This document shows positions 34,412 through 44,123 of a stretch of 64,000 nucleotides of DNA, one piece after another. Origin of the DNA: Mycolicibacterium sphagni (lineage in GTDB: Bacteria > Actinomycetota > Actinomycetes > Mycobacteriales > Mycobacteriaceae); assembly GCF_013337765.1 (NCBI RefSeq), contig NZ_VBSB01000007.1, positions 1-64,000 on the forward strand. Direction: 5' to 3'. The notes below the pieces were generated by a model, which was not told where the DNA came from, ran no database searches, and was given only the letters and a program-made list of their open reading frames with translations. Within the stretch, counting starts at the first letter, position 1, and the number at the start of each line of letters is the position of its first letter. A program made the translations under genes and the position numbers.

Positions 34412-35821
34412 GTGGCGACGAACGAAGCACCCAGAACCAAGCGCCGGGGCGTCATGCAGGCCCTCACCGACGTGTCTGTCCGGTACGTCGAGCGGCTGAT
34501 GCCCGATCCGTATCTGTTCGCGGTCATCCTCACCATCATGGTCGCCGCGCCGGTTGCGTTTCTGGTGAAGGGCGCCACGCCCGGCGGCATGCTCAAGGCG
34601 TGGTACGGCGGCGTGTGGGGAACGCAGAACATCTTCACGTTCGCGTTCCAGATGGTGCTGATCCTGGTGACGGGCTACACGCTCGCCGAAGCACCGGTCA
34701 TTAAACGCGCCATCGTCACCATCGCGAGCAAGCCGAACAACCAGGTGCAGGCGGCGCTCCTGTGTTTCGGGGTGAGCGCTGCCCTGCATCTGCTCAACTG
34801 GGGACTCGGACTGGTCGCCGGCGCCTTGGTCGCACGGCAGATCGCCAAGCGCCTGACCGACGTGAATTTCGGCTACCTGATCGCGGCGTCGTTCATGGGC
34901 TTCCTGGTGTGGACACAGGGCCTTTCATCGTCCATCGCACTCGCGAACACCGACGGCAGCAGCCCAATCAACGTGATTCACAAGTTGACTGGCATGACGG
35001 TGCCCCTGTCGGACACGATCTTTCAGCCGTACAGCTGGCTGTCGGTGATCGTCGTCCTGGCGGTGCTCGCGCTGGCCATCTGGCGGATGGCGCCGACGCA
35101 GACCCTTGCACCCGATCCCGCGATCTTCGAGGAAGAGGAGCAGGCCGACGTCGAGGCCGAGGGCACGAAGACGTTCGCCGAATGGCTGGAGAACCTCTGG
35201 ATCCTCAACGTCCTCATCTTCGTTGCGGGCATTGCGTACTTCTGGGTCAGCGGCTTCGCACTGAACATCTCCTCGATGATCATGTTGTTGACGATCACCA
35301 GTGCGTTATTGCACCGCACCCCAATTCGATTCATTCGCGCCTTCACCGGCGCGGCGAAGGTGTCGGGTCCGTTGCTTCTGCAATATCCGTTGTACGGCGG
35401 GCTGATCGGCCTGCTGGGTTACCAAGCCAGCAAGGACGTCAAACCCCTGCAGACGCTGCTGGCCGAGGCGCTGGTGCACGGCGCATCGGAGTACACGCTG
35501 CCGTTCCTCACGTTTGTCGGCTCGGTGATCATCAGCTTGTTCGTGCCCTCCGGGGGTGGGCACTGGGCCGTGCAGGGCCCGATCGCGGTCGACTCGGCGC
35601 TGGCGATCGGCCAGCACTCGTCGGGCTATCTGGGGTTGATCTCGATGGCGGTCGCGGTCGGCGAGGGGGTCGCGAACATGATCCAGCCGTTCTGGCTGCT
35701 GCCGCTGCTGGCGATCGCGAAGCTCAATGTCCGTCAGGTGATGGGCTTTACGATCGTCGCGTTCCTGATCGGATTCGTGGTGCTGGGTGCGACGATGCTG
35801 ATCGCGCCACAAGTGATTTGA
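34412..35821 (+). CDS. atoE: Short-chain fatty acid transporter (AtoE family)
   Basis: This 469-residue integral membrane protein of the AtoE/DcuC-like superfamily imports short-chain fatty acids. Visible features are a cytoplasmic N-terminus, about 10-12 hydrophobic helices, HLLNWGLGLVAGALVARQIA, and the conserved re-entrant segment VPSGGGHWAVQGPIAVDSAL near the C-terminus. An acidic loop (FEEEEQADVEAEGTKTFAEW) splits the two halves. The start is a GTG with GAAGGG upstream. Two 17-bp repeats lie in the leader. Confidence 0.88.
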   Translation: MATNEAPRTKRRGVMQALTDVSVRYVERLMPDPYLFAVILTIMVAAPVAFLVKGATPGGMLKAWYGGVWGTQNIFTFAFQMVLILVTGYTLAEAPVIKRAIVTIASKPNNQVQAALLCFGVSAALHLLNWGLGLVAGALVARQIAKRLTDVNFGYLIAASFMGFLVWTQGLSSSIALANTDGSSPINVIHKLTGMTVPLSDTIFQPYSWLSVIVVLAVLALAIWRMAPTQTLAPDPAIFEEEEQADVEAEGTKTFAEWLENLWILNVLIFVAGIAYFWVSGFALNISSMIMLLTITSALLHRTPIRFIRAFTGAAKVSGPLLLQYPLYGGLIGLLGYQASKDVKPLQTLLAEALVHGASEYTLPFLTFVGSVIISLFVPSGGGHWAVQGPIAVDSALAIGQHSSGYLGLISMAVAVGEGVANMIQPFWLLPLLAIAKLNVRQVMGFTIVAFLIGFVVLGATMLIAPQVI

Positions 35822-35864
35822 GGTTCAGACCCGTCTGCAACCGCGACAGCTCCGAATATCGGAT

Positions 35865-37019
35865 ATGGAGCGATATGACGTGGCGATTGTGGGCGGCGGT
35901 CCGGCGGGGGCGGCCGCGGCGTGGCAGGCCGTGCAGAGCGGAGCACGGGTTGTCGTGCTGGATAAGGCCGAGTTCCCCCGTGACAAGCCGTGCGGCGATG
36001 GCCTGACTGCTCGCGCGGTCAGTCTCATCCAGAAGATGGGCTTGGCCAACGAGGTCGACACTTTCCACCGCGTCAATCGGGCCACGATCTTCAGCCCCAA
36101 TCGGTTGGAGTTGTCGTTCCCGAGCCGCCCCGGAATGCCCAACCATGGCTACTGCGCCGCGCGTCGCGAACTGGACACGCTGCTGCTCAAGAACGCTCAA
36201 TCCGCGGGTGCCGAGGTGCGCCAGCCCACCGAGGTATCCGGGCCCATCGTGGACGGCGACGGCCGAGTGACGGGATTGACGATCAAAGGTGGGGAGCGGG
36301 TGTTCGCCGATGCGGTGATCGCCGCCGACGGCGCCTACTCGCCCGTCAAACGGGGCCTCGGCCTGACCTCGCGGTACAACGGCTACTCGGCGATCGCGAT
36401 TCGCACCGAGATGCAGGCGAACCGTCCGGACTCCGACTCCCTCGACATCCATCTGAAGTTGGCGTTTCAGGGCGATCAGCTGCCCGGCTACGGCTGGGTG
36501 TTCCCGATGGGCGGGGGCCGCCTCAACATCGGGCTCGGCTACGTCAACAGCTACAAGCGCTGGCACCAGATCAACGTCACCCAACTGCTCGGCGAATTCC
36601 TCGCGACCCTGCCACCCGAGTGGGAGCTGCCCTCGGTCGACGAGCTGCGGAAGGCCAAGGCTGTGCAGGCCTGGCGGCTGCCGATGGGCTTCACCGCGTG
36701 GCCACCGTGGCGCCCGGGTGTGGTGTTCGCCGGCGACGCGCTCGGTGCAGCCAGGCCGGCGTCGGGTGCCGGCATTTCCAAGGCGCTGCAGTCCGGGCTT
36801 GCGGCAGGCGAGTGCGTCATCGCCGCGCTCACCAACGGCGGGCCCGACGACTTCACCAACTACGAGCAGCGCATCACCTCGACGTGGGGCCGGGAGTACC
36901 GCAACGGCCGACTATTTCATCGGCTGGCCGGCATCCCGGCAGTGGCGAACACCGGGCGCCGCGTCCTCAACGGGGTGAGTCACCCCAAGGTCCGTGCGCA
37001 CCTGCCTTGGTCAGCGTGA
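35865..37019 (+). CDS. Geranylgeranyl-reductase-family FAD oxidoreductase (MenJ-like)
   Basis: This 384-residue flavoprotein has the N-terminal FAD-binding fold [17 protein letters not shown], the family motif [12 protein letters not shown] and the second FAD motif [20 protein letters not shown]. These enzymes reduce isoprenoid double bonds; mycobacterial MenJ partially saturates the menaquinone tail. It may be MenJ itself or a paralogue, and context does not decide. Start ATG at 35865. Its last 53 bp overlap the 3' end of the methyltransferase gene on the opposite strand. Confidence 0.85.
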   Translation: MERYDVAIVGGGPAGAAAAWQAVQSGARVVVLDKAEFPRDKPCGDGLTARAVSLIQKMGLANEVDTFHRVNRATIFSPNRLELSFPSRPGMPNHGYCAARRELDTLLLKNAQSAGAEVRQPTEVSGPIVDGDGRVTGLTIKGGERVFADAVIAADGAYSPVKRGLGLTSRYNGYSAIAIRTEMQANRPDSDSLDIHLKLAFQGDQLPGYGWVFPMGGGRLNIGLGYVNSYKRWHQINVTQLLGEFLATLPPEWELPSVDELRKAKAVQAWRLPMGFTAWPPWRPGVVFAGDALGAARPASGAGISKALQSGLAAGECVIAALTNGGPDDFTNYEQRITSTWGREYRNGRLFHRLAGIPAVANTGRRVLNGVSHPKVRAHLPWSA

Positions 37020-37932
37020 ACTGACAGACGTCGGTGTAGCCGTCGCGGAACAGTTCGGCACAACCGGTGAGGTAGCGCAGATAGCGGTCGTACATCTCCT
37101 GGGACTGCAGCGCGATCGCCTCGTCTTTACGGGCCGCCAACGCTGCTGCCCACATCTCCAACGTGCGCGCGTAGTGCGGCCGCAGACGCTGGGAGCGCTG
37201 CACCTTGAAACCCGCCGAGGCCGCGTGCTCGAGGACAACCGACGACTCGGGCAGGTCACCCCCGGGGAAGATCTCGTCCATGATGAACTTGACGAATCGC
37301 AGAAGTGTCATCGTGATGGGCAGCCCCTCCGCCGCAAATTCGTCGGCAGCGGGCCGGATGATGGTGTGCAGCAGCATGACACCGCCGGGCGGAAGCAACG
37401 CATACGCCGTCCGGAAGAAATCGTCATAGCGGTTGCGGCCGAAGTGCTCGAAGGCACCGATCGAGACGATCCGGTCGACAGGCTCGTCGAACTGCTCCCA
37501 CCCTTGCAGCAGAACCCGTTTGGTGCGCGCGCTACTGGTCTCGTCGAGAAGCCGCTGCGCGCAGGCTTGTTGGTTGCGGCTCAGGGTCAGCCCGATGACG
37601 TTGACGTCATAACGCTGCAAGGCCCTGTTGAGAGTGGCGCCCCAGCCGCAGCCGATGTCGAGCAGCGTCATGCCCGGCTGCAGGCCCAGCTTGCCCAGCG
37701 ACAGATCGATCTTGGCGATCTGGGCTTGCTCCAACGTCATGTCGGCACGCTTAAAATAGGCACAGCTGTAGGTCTGGGTGGGGTCGAGGAACAGCCGGAA
37801 GAACTCATCGGATAAGTCGTAGTGCGCCTGAACATCGTCGAAATACGGTGTCAATACGCGGGTTCCCGAAGACTTCGGTGCGGTCATATCCAGGTATTCG
37901 TCACTGCCGACCCGCCGGACGGGTGCAGACAC
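36967..37932 (-). CDS. Cyclopropane-fatty-acid / mycolic-acid synthase-type methyltransferase (UfaA1/CMAS-like)
   Basis: This 321-residue SAM-dependent enzyme has the family's N-terminal [20 protein letters not shown], motif [34 protein letters not shown] and the C-terminal [20 protein letters not shown]. Such enzymes add methylene or methyl groups to double bonds of fatty or mycolic acids. It starts at the GTG 37932 or the ATG 37887. It lies 16 bp after rskA, so it may be in the SigK regulon. A short extra tail ([12 protein letters not shown]) creates a 53-bp convergent overlap with the reductase gene. Confidence 0.9.
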   Translation of the reverse strand: MSAPVRRVGSDEYLDMTAPKSSGTRVLTPYFDDVQAHYDLSDEFFRLFLDPTQTYSCAYFKRADMTLEQAQIAKIDLSLGKLGLQPGMTLLDIGCGWGATLNRALQRYDVNVIGLTLSRNQQACAQRLLDETSSARTKRVLLQGWEQFDEPVDRIVSIGAFEHFGRNRYDDFFRTAYALLPPGGVMLLHTIIRPAADEFAAEGLPITMTLLRFVKFIMDEIFPGGDLPESSVVLEHAASAGFKVQRSQRLRPHYARTLEMWAAALAARKDEAIALQSQEMYDRYLRYLTGCAELFRDGYTDVCQFTLTKAGAHGPWGDSPR

Positions 37933-37948
37933 GGCCGCTCGGCCCGGA

Positions 37949-38647
37949 TCAGGTGAGCGACAACTTGGCGAAGATCTGTCCCGTCGGTTGCGGAGAACCT
38001 TGACCGGGCTCGAGTGTGAACGCCAGCGCGTTGGTGTTGCCTAGATCGGTGAGCACAGCCGTCGTCGACGGCCGTACCGCATCAGTGCCCATCGTGCCTG
38101 CCGATCTCGGGGTCCCGCCGTCGAGTAACCACATCTGATAGACCGAACCCGGCGGGGGCGGGGCGACGTTGTTCATCACCAGCACCGCGGCATTGGTGTC
38201 GCGCGAATAGACGAGCGTCGCCACACCCCCGGTCGGGATGTCGGCGGTGGTAGTTCGTACGTCGGGAGCCTCGAGCACGCGCGCGGCCGTCGGCGTGCTC
38301 GGGGGGCGCAATACAACGACGGCACTGAGAACCCCGAGCCCGATGACCAACGCCGCGGCGGCGGCGAGGAGCGGTCTGCGCCAGGAACGCCGGGGTGACG
38401 TTGCCTCTGCTGCGGTCGCCGCCAGGATCCGCTCCCGCAGCTCGGGCGGCGGCTCGACGGCGGTGCCTGCCGACACCAGGCCCATGGTCTCGCGGTAGGC
38501 CTGCACCTCGTCATGAAAGGCCTGGGCCACTGCCGCAGGTGCGGCATCGAGACTGCGCTCGATGTCGGCGCGCTGCTGATCGTCGACGGCACCAAGGGCG
38601 TATACCGCCGCCAGTTCCATCAGCTCGAAATCCGCCGGGCCAGTCAT
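37949..38647 (-). CDS. rskA: Anti-sigma-K factor RskA
   Basis: This 232-residue membrane anti-sigma factor has an N-terminal cytoplasmic anti-sigma domain ([20 protein letters not shown]), one transmembrane helix ([20 protein letters not shown], about residues 92-112) and a C-terminal extracytoplasmic RskA domain ([20 protein letters not shown]). It holds SigK inactive until regulated proteolysis. The ATG overlaps the sigK stop (ATGA). Gene order sigK-rskA is the mycobacterial one. Confidence 0.92.
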   Translation of the reverse strand: MTGPADFELMELAAVYALGAVDDQQRADIERSLDAAPAAVAQAFHDEVQAYRETMGLVSAGTAVEPPPELRERILAATAAEATSPRRSWRRPLLAAAAALVIGLGVLSAVVVLRPPSTPTAARVLEAPDVRTTTADIPTGGVATLVYSRDTNAAVLVMNNVAPPPPGSVYQMWLLDGGTPRSAGTMGTDAVRPSTTAVLTDLGNTNALAFTLEPGQGSPQPTGQIFAKLSLT

Positions 38648-39207
38648 GCCACCCCCAGACAGTTGCGCAGTCCCCGCAAGGCATCTCGGATCCGCGATTT
38701 AACGGTCGACAGGTTGGCCGAAAGCCGCGCCGACACCTCCGGGTAGGTCAATCCGCCGTAGTACGCCAGCTCGATGCACTCCCGCTGGACGTCGGTAAGT
38801 GAGCCGAGGCACTCGGCGACGCGGCGCCGGTCCTCCCCCACAATCACCGCTTCGGCGACGTCGTCGCCGGGTCGATCGACAGTGGCCGCGCCGTAACGAT
38901 CCTCACGCCGACGCCCGGCCTCTTCGGACCGCACCCGCTCGACAGCACGCCCGTGCGCGACCGTCATCAGCCACGCCATAGCTGATCCGGCCGCGGGGTC
39001 GTACTTGGCGGCATTGCGCCATACGTGAAGAAAGATGTCCTGGGTGGTTTCCTGGCTATAACCAGGGTCCCGCAAAATCCGTAACACCAGGCCGTAGACC
39101 CGCGCCTTGGTCAGGTCGTAGAACGTGGCGAATGCATCAGCGTCCTGGCGCGCTGCCCGGCCCAGCAATGCCTCGAGTTCATTGCGTGGCACCGGGGATC
39201 CGTTCAT
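38644..39207 (-). CDS. sigK: ECF sigma factor SigK
   Basis: This 187-residue ECF sigma factor has region 2 ([20 protein letters not shown], then [20 protein letters not shown]) and region 4 ([40 protein letters not shown]). It directs RNA polymerase to its own regulon under RskA control. I chose the ATG at 39207, where homology begins. The frame is open to 39294, but that part looks non-coding. It is divergent from htpG with about 208 bp between them. Confidence 0.9.
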   Translation of the reverse strand: MNGSPVPRNELEALLGRAARQDADAFATFYDLTKARVYGLVLRILRDPGYSQETTQDIFLHVWRNAAKYDPAAGSAMAWLMTVAHGRAVERVRSEEAGRRREDRYGAATVDRPGDDVAEAVIVGEDRRRVAECLGSLTDVQRECIELAYYGGLTYPEVSARLSANLSTVKSRIRDALRGLRNCLGVA

Positions 39208-39415
39208 CAAGCCATAGCCTATCCACAGACCCGGGCCGGATCTGCGTGAATCCAGCCTCGCGACGGTCGAGTGCATCTCCCGTCGCGCATCCATGACGGT
39301 AGTTCGTCACTGAAACAGTCACAGACGGCGCCGCCGTGCACATTTCGCCTCACGTCATTTGACGCTCGCTATTATCCTGCCGGCACCAATCGTCGTCCTC
39401 TCGATCGGATTTACC

Positions 39416-41347
39416 ATGACTGAACACGTCGAACAGCTGGAGTTCCAGGCCGAGGCCCGCCAGTTGCTTGATCTGATGATCCACTCCGTGTACTCGAACA
39501 AGGATTCATTCCTGCGGGAGTTGATCTCGAATGCCTCCGATGCGCTGGACAAGCTGCGTCTGGAAGCGTTCCGCAATAAGGACATCGACGTCGACACCTC
39601 CGATCTGCACATCGAGATCGACGTCGACGAGGATGCCCGCACACTGACGATCCGCGACAACGGGATCGGAATGACCCGCGACGAGGTGGTCGGCCTGATC
39701 GGCACGCTGGCCAAGTCCGGCACCGCCGAACTGCGCCAGCAGCTGCGGGAGGCTCAGAATGCCGCCGCGTCCGAGGAGCTGATCGGCCAGTTCGGTATCG
39801 GCTTCTATTCGTCGTTCATGGTGGCCGACAAGGTCACCCTGCTCACCCGTAAAGCCGGCGAGACGTCGGCCACCCGATGGGAGTCCAGCGGCGAGGGCAC
39901 CTACACGGTGGCCGCCGTCGACGGCGCGCCGCAGGGTACGTCGGTCACCTTGCACCTCAAGCCCGAGGATTCCGAGGATGAGCTGCACGATTACACCGCC
40001 GAGCGGAAGATCCGGGCGCTGGTCAAGCAGTATTCGGACTTCATCGCCTGGCCCATCCGGATGCAAGTCGAGCGACGCAGCCCGGCGACCGAGGATGGTG
40101 GAGACGAGGTGGTCACTGTCGAGACGGAGACCGTCAACTCGATGAAGGCGTTGTGGGCCAGGTCCAAAGACGACGTCTCCGACGAGGAGTACACGGAGTT
40201 CTACAAGCACATTGCGCACGCCTGGGACGACCCCTTGGAGGTCATCCCGATGAAGGCCGAGGGCACCTTCGAGTACCAGGCGCTGTTGTTCATCCCGTCG
40301 CACGCCCCGTTCGACTTGTTCAACGCCGATGCCCGGGTGGGTGTGCAGCTCTACGTCCGGCGGGTGTTCATCATGGCCGACTGTGACGAACTGCTGCCGC
40401 CGTACCTACGCTTCGTCAAGGGCGTCGTCGACGCTGCGGACATGTCGCTCAACGTTTCTCGCGAGATTCTGCAGCAGGATCGGCAGATCAAGGCGATCCG
40501 CCGCAGGCTCGCCAAGAAGGTGCTCTCGACGATCAAGGAGATGCAATCCGAGCGGCCGGAGAACTACCGCACGTTCTGGGGGCAATTCGGTCGGGTTCTC
40601 AAGGAGGGCTTGTTGTCCGACATCGACAACAAGGACACACTGCTGGCGGTGTCATCGTTCGCCTCGACGCACAGCGACGAGGAGCCCACCACGCTGGCCG
40701 AGTACGTCGGGCGCATGAAAGACGGTCAGGATCAGATCTTCTACGCCACCGGTACATCGCGTCGGCAGCTGCTGAGTTCACCACACCTCGAGGCGTTCAA
40801 GGCCAAGGGTTATGAGGTGTTGCTGCTCACCGACCCGGTCGACGAGGTCTGGGTGGATATGGTGCCTGAGTTCGACGGTAAGCGGCTGCAATCTGTCGCC
40901 AAGGGTGAGGTCGACCTCGACTCCGAGGAGGACAAGAACGCGCATGAGACCGAACGCTCGCAGCTGGAGCAGGACTACGCCGATCTGCTCGGCTGGCTGG
41001 CCGATACCTTGGGCGATCACGTCAAAGAGGTGCGCCTGTCCACCCGCCTAACTGAGTCGCCGGCCTGCCTGATCACGGATAGCTTCGGCATGACGCCCGC
41101 GCTTGCGCGCATGTTGGAGGCGTCTGGGCAAACGGTCCCGCAGGAGAAGCGCATCCTCGAGCTCAACCCGGGCCATCCGTTGATCGCTGGATTGCGAGAC
41201 GGGTTTTCGAGCCGTGGCGGCGATGCGGCCCTCGGTGAGGTAGCCGAACTGCTCTATGGCACAGCACTTCTGGCCGAGGGAGGCACGCTCGAAGATCCGG
41301 CGAAGTTCGCGGCGCTGCTGGCAGAACGGTTGACACAGGCCGTGTAG
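39416..41347 (+). CDS. htpG: Chaperone HtpG (bacterial Hsp90)
   Basis: This 643-residue Hsp90 homologue has the N-terminal GHKL ATPase (SFLRELISNASDALDKLRLE, IRDNGIGMTRDEV, GQFGIGFYSSFMV), a middle domain (ADMSLNVSREILQQD) and a C-terminal dimerisation region. It remodels client proteins in the cytosol using ATP. Full length for the family. The ATG at 39416 is the first with homology; a TTG at 39359 only adds unrelated residues. Confidence 0.95.
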   Translation: MTEHVEQLEFQAEARQLLDLMIHSVYSNKDSFLRELISNASDALDKLRLEAFRNKDIDVDTSDLHIEIDVDEDARTLTIRDNGIGMTRDEVVGLIGTLAKSGTAELRQQLREAQNAAASEELIGQFGIGFYSSFMVADKVTLLTRKAGETSATRWESSGEGTYTVAAVDGAPQGTSVTLHLKPEDSEDELHDYTAERKIRALVKQYSDFIAWPIRMQVERRSPATEDGGDEVVTVETETVNSMKALWARSKDDVSDEEYTEFYKHIAHAWDDPLEVIPMKAEGTFEYQALLFIPSHAPFDLFNADARVGVQLYVRRVFIMADCDELLPPYLRFVKGVVDAADMSLNVSREILQQDRQIKAIRRRLAKKVLSTIKEMQSERPENYRTFWGQFGRVLKEGLLSDIDNKDTLLAVSSFASTHSDEEPTTLAEYVGRMKDGQDQIFYATGTSRRQLLSSPHLEAFKAKGYEVLLLTDPVDEVWVDMVPEFDGKRLQSVAKGEVDLDSEEDKNAHETERSQLEQDYADLLGWLADTLGDHVKEVRLSTRLTESPACLITDSFGMTPALARMLEASGQTVPQEKRILELNPGHPLIAGLRDGFSSRGGDAALGEVAELLYGTALLAEGGTLEDPAKFAALLAERLTQAV

Positions 41348-41369
41348 GTGATCAGGGCGACGGTTTCAC

Positions 41370-41660
41370 TCAGGCCAGCAAGAGGTCGTATGGCGGCGAT
41401 CCGACGCCGCTGACCATCAGTTGGCCGGAGGGGACCTTCTCGACGAGTCGCACTGGGGCGCTGCGGTTCCCAATCCGTAGTTGAGCCTGCTTGCCTGCAG
41501 CTAGGCCCTCGGGGGCTCCATAGGCGAGGCCCTGCCAGTGGTATTGCCCGTCGATCGGGCTGAGATGACCGGCGAGGCGGACCCGGACCTCGTAGCGCAC
41601 ATCGGCCACCTCCAGTTCGGCGGTGCCGTCGAAGACACCGTTCTCGTCGACTGCGGTCAC
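41370..41660 (-). CDS. DUF4873-domain protein
   Basis: This 96-residue beta-rich protein (GTAELEVADVRYEVRVRLAG, HLSPIDGQYHWQGLAYG) matches the DUF4873 type that in mycobacteria follows or is fused to diiron or flavin monooxygenases. A role as an accessory or substrate-binding domain is inferred. The GTG at 41660 overlaps the AurF-like stop as GTGA. A GTG at 41678 is the alternative. It converges on htpG with a 22-bp gap. Confidence 0.75.
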   Translation of the reverse strand: MTAVDENGVFDGTAELEVADVRYEVRVRLAGHLSPIDGQYHWQGLAYGAPEGLAAGKQAQLRIGNRSAPVRLVEKVPSGQLMVSGVGSPPYDLLLA

Positions 41661-42568
41661 AGGAAGTTGGTCCGCTTCCACATCCGCCGGCTGATCTGAT
41701 TCATCAGCCCGATTTCCTCGAGGAATGCCGCCAGCGGCGCGAATCCGGCTCGCGTGGTCTCGTGAAAGTAGGGGTTGGCGCGGGCTTGCCTGCGGGCTTC
41801 GCGGCCGTCGAGCCCGGCCCGCCGGTACACGGCGCGGTTGGTGAACAGGTAGCGGTAAAACGGTCCCCCGGCACCGTGGATGGTGGCGAGCAGGAACCGG
41901 TTGCGCCGCCGCGTCATTGGGACATCGCGGCGCGCACCGTCGCGGGCGAACTGGATGTGCCGCGCCTCCTCGGTGACGTGAATCCGCATGATGCGACTGA
42001 CGATTGGCTGCAGTTCGGGGTCGTCGAGGATCTGGCGCTGCAGTGCGTCGAAGATCTCCTCGCCGACGAGTGCGGCGATCCACAGCACCTGCTTCTGGAA
42101 CACGAGCGGCAGCGTGTTGATGATCCTCCGTTGAAAGCGGCTGGGCTGGAAGGGTTTTCCGTCGACGGCCGCGATGGCACGGCCGAACATCACCATGTGG
42201 CGGGTCTCGTCACCGAGCTCGGTGAGCGAGTAGTGGGTCGATGCCGAGGTGACGTCGGCGTGCATGAGGCCGCGAAGCAACGCTTGATTGAGGATGTTCT
42301 CGAACCAGACGCCGGCCGAGAGCAGGTTGATGAACTCCTGACGCGACAGCTCGATCTGCTGGTCGCGGGTCATGTCCGCCCACATCGGGGTGCCATACAG
42401 CGAGACCACACGGGGCGGCAGGAAGAACTTGTCGGAGACGACCGGCGTTTCCCAGTCGATATCGACGACGGGCACGTACGACTTCTTGGCCGACCCTTTG
42501 AGCAGCCGATCGGAGAACTCCTCCCGGCTGGGTGACGTGGTCGTCCTGGTCGATGAAGCCGTGGCCAT
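41657..42568 (-). CDS. AurF-like diiron oxygenase
   Basis: This 303-residue ferritin-fold protein has metal-ligand motifs ELGDETRHMVMF and VTEEARHIQFARDG, preceded by helices carrying Glu ligands (SRQEFINLLSAGVWFENILN). This is the p-aminobenzoate N-oxygenase AurF family, which uses a diiron centre and O2 to oxidise amines or hydrocarbons. Native substrates in mycobacteria are unknown. Start ATG at 42568. A divergent TetR regulator 103 bp away probably controls it together with the DUF4873 partner. Confidence 0.85.
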   Translation of the reverse strand: MATASSTRTTTSPSREEFSDRLLKGSAKKSYVPVVDIDWETPVVSDKFFLPPRVVSLYGTPMWADMTRDQQIELSRQEFINLLSAGVWFENILNQALLRGLMHADVTSASTHYSLTELGDETRHMVMFGRAIAAVDGKPFQPSRFQRRIINTLPLVFQKQVLWIAALVGEEIFDALQRQILDDPELQPIVSRIMRIHVTEEARHIQFARDGARRDVPMTRRRNRFLLATIHGAGGPFYRYLFTNRAVYRRAGLDGREARRQARANPYFHETTRAGFAPLAAFLEEIGLMNQISRRMWKRTNFL

Positions 42569-42615
42569 GGGAAGCCTCCTGCTAGTCGCGGATGTCCTGA
42601 GCGCTGTGAACTGAA

Positions 42616-42665
42616 GATACATTCGTCGTCTATTTGTATCAATAGTTCATTTGACCCTTTACACT
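42616..42665. promoter_or_regulatory. Divergent promoter/operator region (AurF-like / TetR)
   Basis: Arms gataca (42616-42621) and tgtatc (42635-42640) are complementary, 13 bp apart. ctatt/aatag (42630-42634, 42641-42645) form a second, nested short palindrome. TACACT at 42660-42665 is a good -10 box, six bases before the TetR ATG at 42672, so the regulator's message may be leaderless. The region is unusually AT-rich. Confidence 0.45.
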
Positions 42666-42671
42666 TCAGCG

Positions 42672-43304
42672 ATGAAGCACAGCGGCCTGCTCGCCAAGGC
42701 GGTGCAGCGTTTCGGGTCGCCGACGGCGGAAGGCAACCCCCAACGGATCCTGGACGCGGCGCTGAAGCAGTTCGAACTGTTCGGGATCCGGCGGTCCACA
42801 GTGGAGGACATCACCCGCCGGTCCGGGCTCGCGCGGGTCACGCTGTACCGGAACTTCGCCAACAAGGACGCGATCGTCGAGGCCGTGCTGCTGCGGGAAC
42901 TCGAGCGATTCCTCTCCGAGCTCGCAGCGGAGGCCGGCGGCTACGCCGAAGCCGAAGACAAGCTGGTCGAGGGCTTCGTGTTCACGCTGACCACGATGCG
43001 GGAGCACGCACTGCTGCAGCGGCTGCTGGCCACCGAACCGGAGACCGTGCTGCCATTCCTGACGGTCGAGGGCGACAGCGTCATCCAGACAGCCTCATCT
43101 TTTTTGGCCCACCAATTGGCGGTGGCGCTGCCCGACGATAGACGCACGCAGATCGAGCTGCTCGAGGTCGCCGAGGTCACCGTCCGGGTCATCGTGTCGT
43201 TCGTGCTGACGCCGTCTCAGAACGTGGCGCTTGGCGATGACGACGCGGCCCGGTCGTTCGCGCGGCGGTATTTGGTGCCTCCGCTGCTGGGGTTGGTGGG
43301 CTAA
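42672..43304 (+). CDS. TetR-family regulator
   Basis: This 210-residue regulator has the TetR helix-turn-helix (QFELFGIRRSTVEDITRRSG, LARVTLYRNFANKDAI) and a helical C-terminal effector domain. It is divergent from the AurF-like/DUF4873 pair and is their likely repressor. The ATG at 42672 lies six bases after a TACACT -10 box. Confidence 0.88.
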   Translation: MKHSGLLAKAVQRFGSPTAEGNPQRILDAALKQFELFGIRRSTVEDITRRSGLARVTLYRNFANKDAIVEAVLLRELERFLSELAAEAGGYAEAEDKLVEGFVFTLTTMREHALLQRLLATEPETVLPFLTVEGDSVIQTASSFLAHQLAVALPDDRRTQIELLEVAEVTVRVIVSFVLTPSQNVALGDDDAARSFARRYLVPPLLGLVG

Positions 43305-43307
43305 CAC

Positions 43308-43973
43308 TTAGCCAGGCAGCTGAGCCAGCCAATCCGAATCTTCGTCGACCGCCTGGCCGTTGATCACCACGCGTGGCACCCCCGGCTCCGGAAATTGGTG
43401 CAGGGCAACAAGATTGTTGGCCGCGATCACATGCGAGTCGAACCCGATCGGCAGGCCGATCCGAATGAGATCCTGGGCCGGTTGAGGCGCGCCGACCTGA
43501 TTGGCCAGGTCGGCCAGCTGATCGTTGCTCAGGTCCGTGGACCCACCCTCCTTCGGCTGATGGTCCTTCGCATAGATCGACTCGACGAAGCGCCACGTGA
43601 CGTCACTCGATCGCGATTGGTCTGCCACCACGTACGCCGCGTAGATCGCTCGGCTGTCGTAGGTGCCACTGGCCGAGTACTTGTCGAGGAAATCCACGAA
43701 CCGCAGGTTGACCCGCAGCGCGCCGTTCTCCACGCGCTGACCGATCTCGTCGCCGTACGCCCGCACGAACTTGCCGCTGAAGGGGCACAGCGGATCCACG
43801 TAGAGGTCGATCTGCCCCAGTGCGTCGGGGTCGCCTATCGACAGCGCATCGCCGGCCGGTGCCGCCACCGCTGCAGACGCGACGCCCGTCGGTCCGCACA
43901 TCAGGCACGCCATCAGCAGGGCCAGGACCGCGCCGACGACTCGAAGCGGCCGGTTCGTTGACCGTGCGTTCAT
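43308..43973 (-). CDS. Exported DsbA-like thioredoxin-fold protein with CPFS motif
   Basis: This 221-residue protein has a signal peptide (VVGAVLALLMACLMCGPTGV) and a thioredoxin_4/DsbA-like domain. The active-site position reads DPLCPFSGKF, so the second cysteine of CxxC is Ser; I see no other cysteine in the mature protein. The cis-proline region is PGVPRVVINGQAV. It therefore cannot be a normal dithiol oxidase, and a monothiol, isomerase-like or structural role is possible. It starts at the ATG at 43973, and its stop is 3 bp from the TetR stop. Confidence 0.8.
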   Translation of the reverse strand: MNARSTNRPLRVVGAVLALLMACLMCGPTGVASAAVAAPAGDALSIGDPDALGQIDLYVDPLCPFSGKFVRAYGDEIGQRVENGALRVNLRFVDFLDKYSASGTYDSRAIYAAYVVADQSRSSDVTWRFVESIYAKDHQPKEGGSTDLSNDQLADLANQVGAPQPAQDLIRIGLPIGFDSHVIAANNLVALHQFPEPGVPRVVINGQAVDEDSDWLAQLPG

Positions 43974-44123
43974 ACGACCATCATGGTCGTCGCTCACGCT
44001 GCCACGTCGTGCTGCCCTCACGATCGGTTGAGCGGCTGCTGCTTGAATTGCAGCGAACCGGGGTATACACGCACGTTTGTGTTCGTCAGCGGCCAGGCGT
44101 CGCGTTTGTTTGAAGGGATACCC

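Noticed and set aside
39358..39375. TTGACG and TATTAT boxes ahead of htpG as a sigma-A promoter
   Set aside because: Spacing is about 6 bp instead of 17; the TATTAT alone might be a -10, but no -35 fits.
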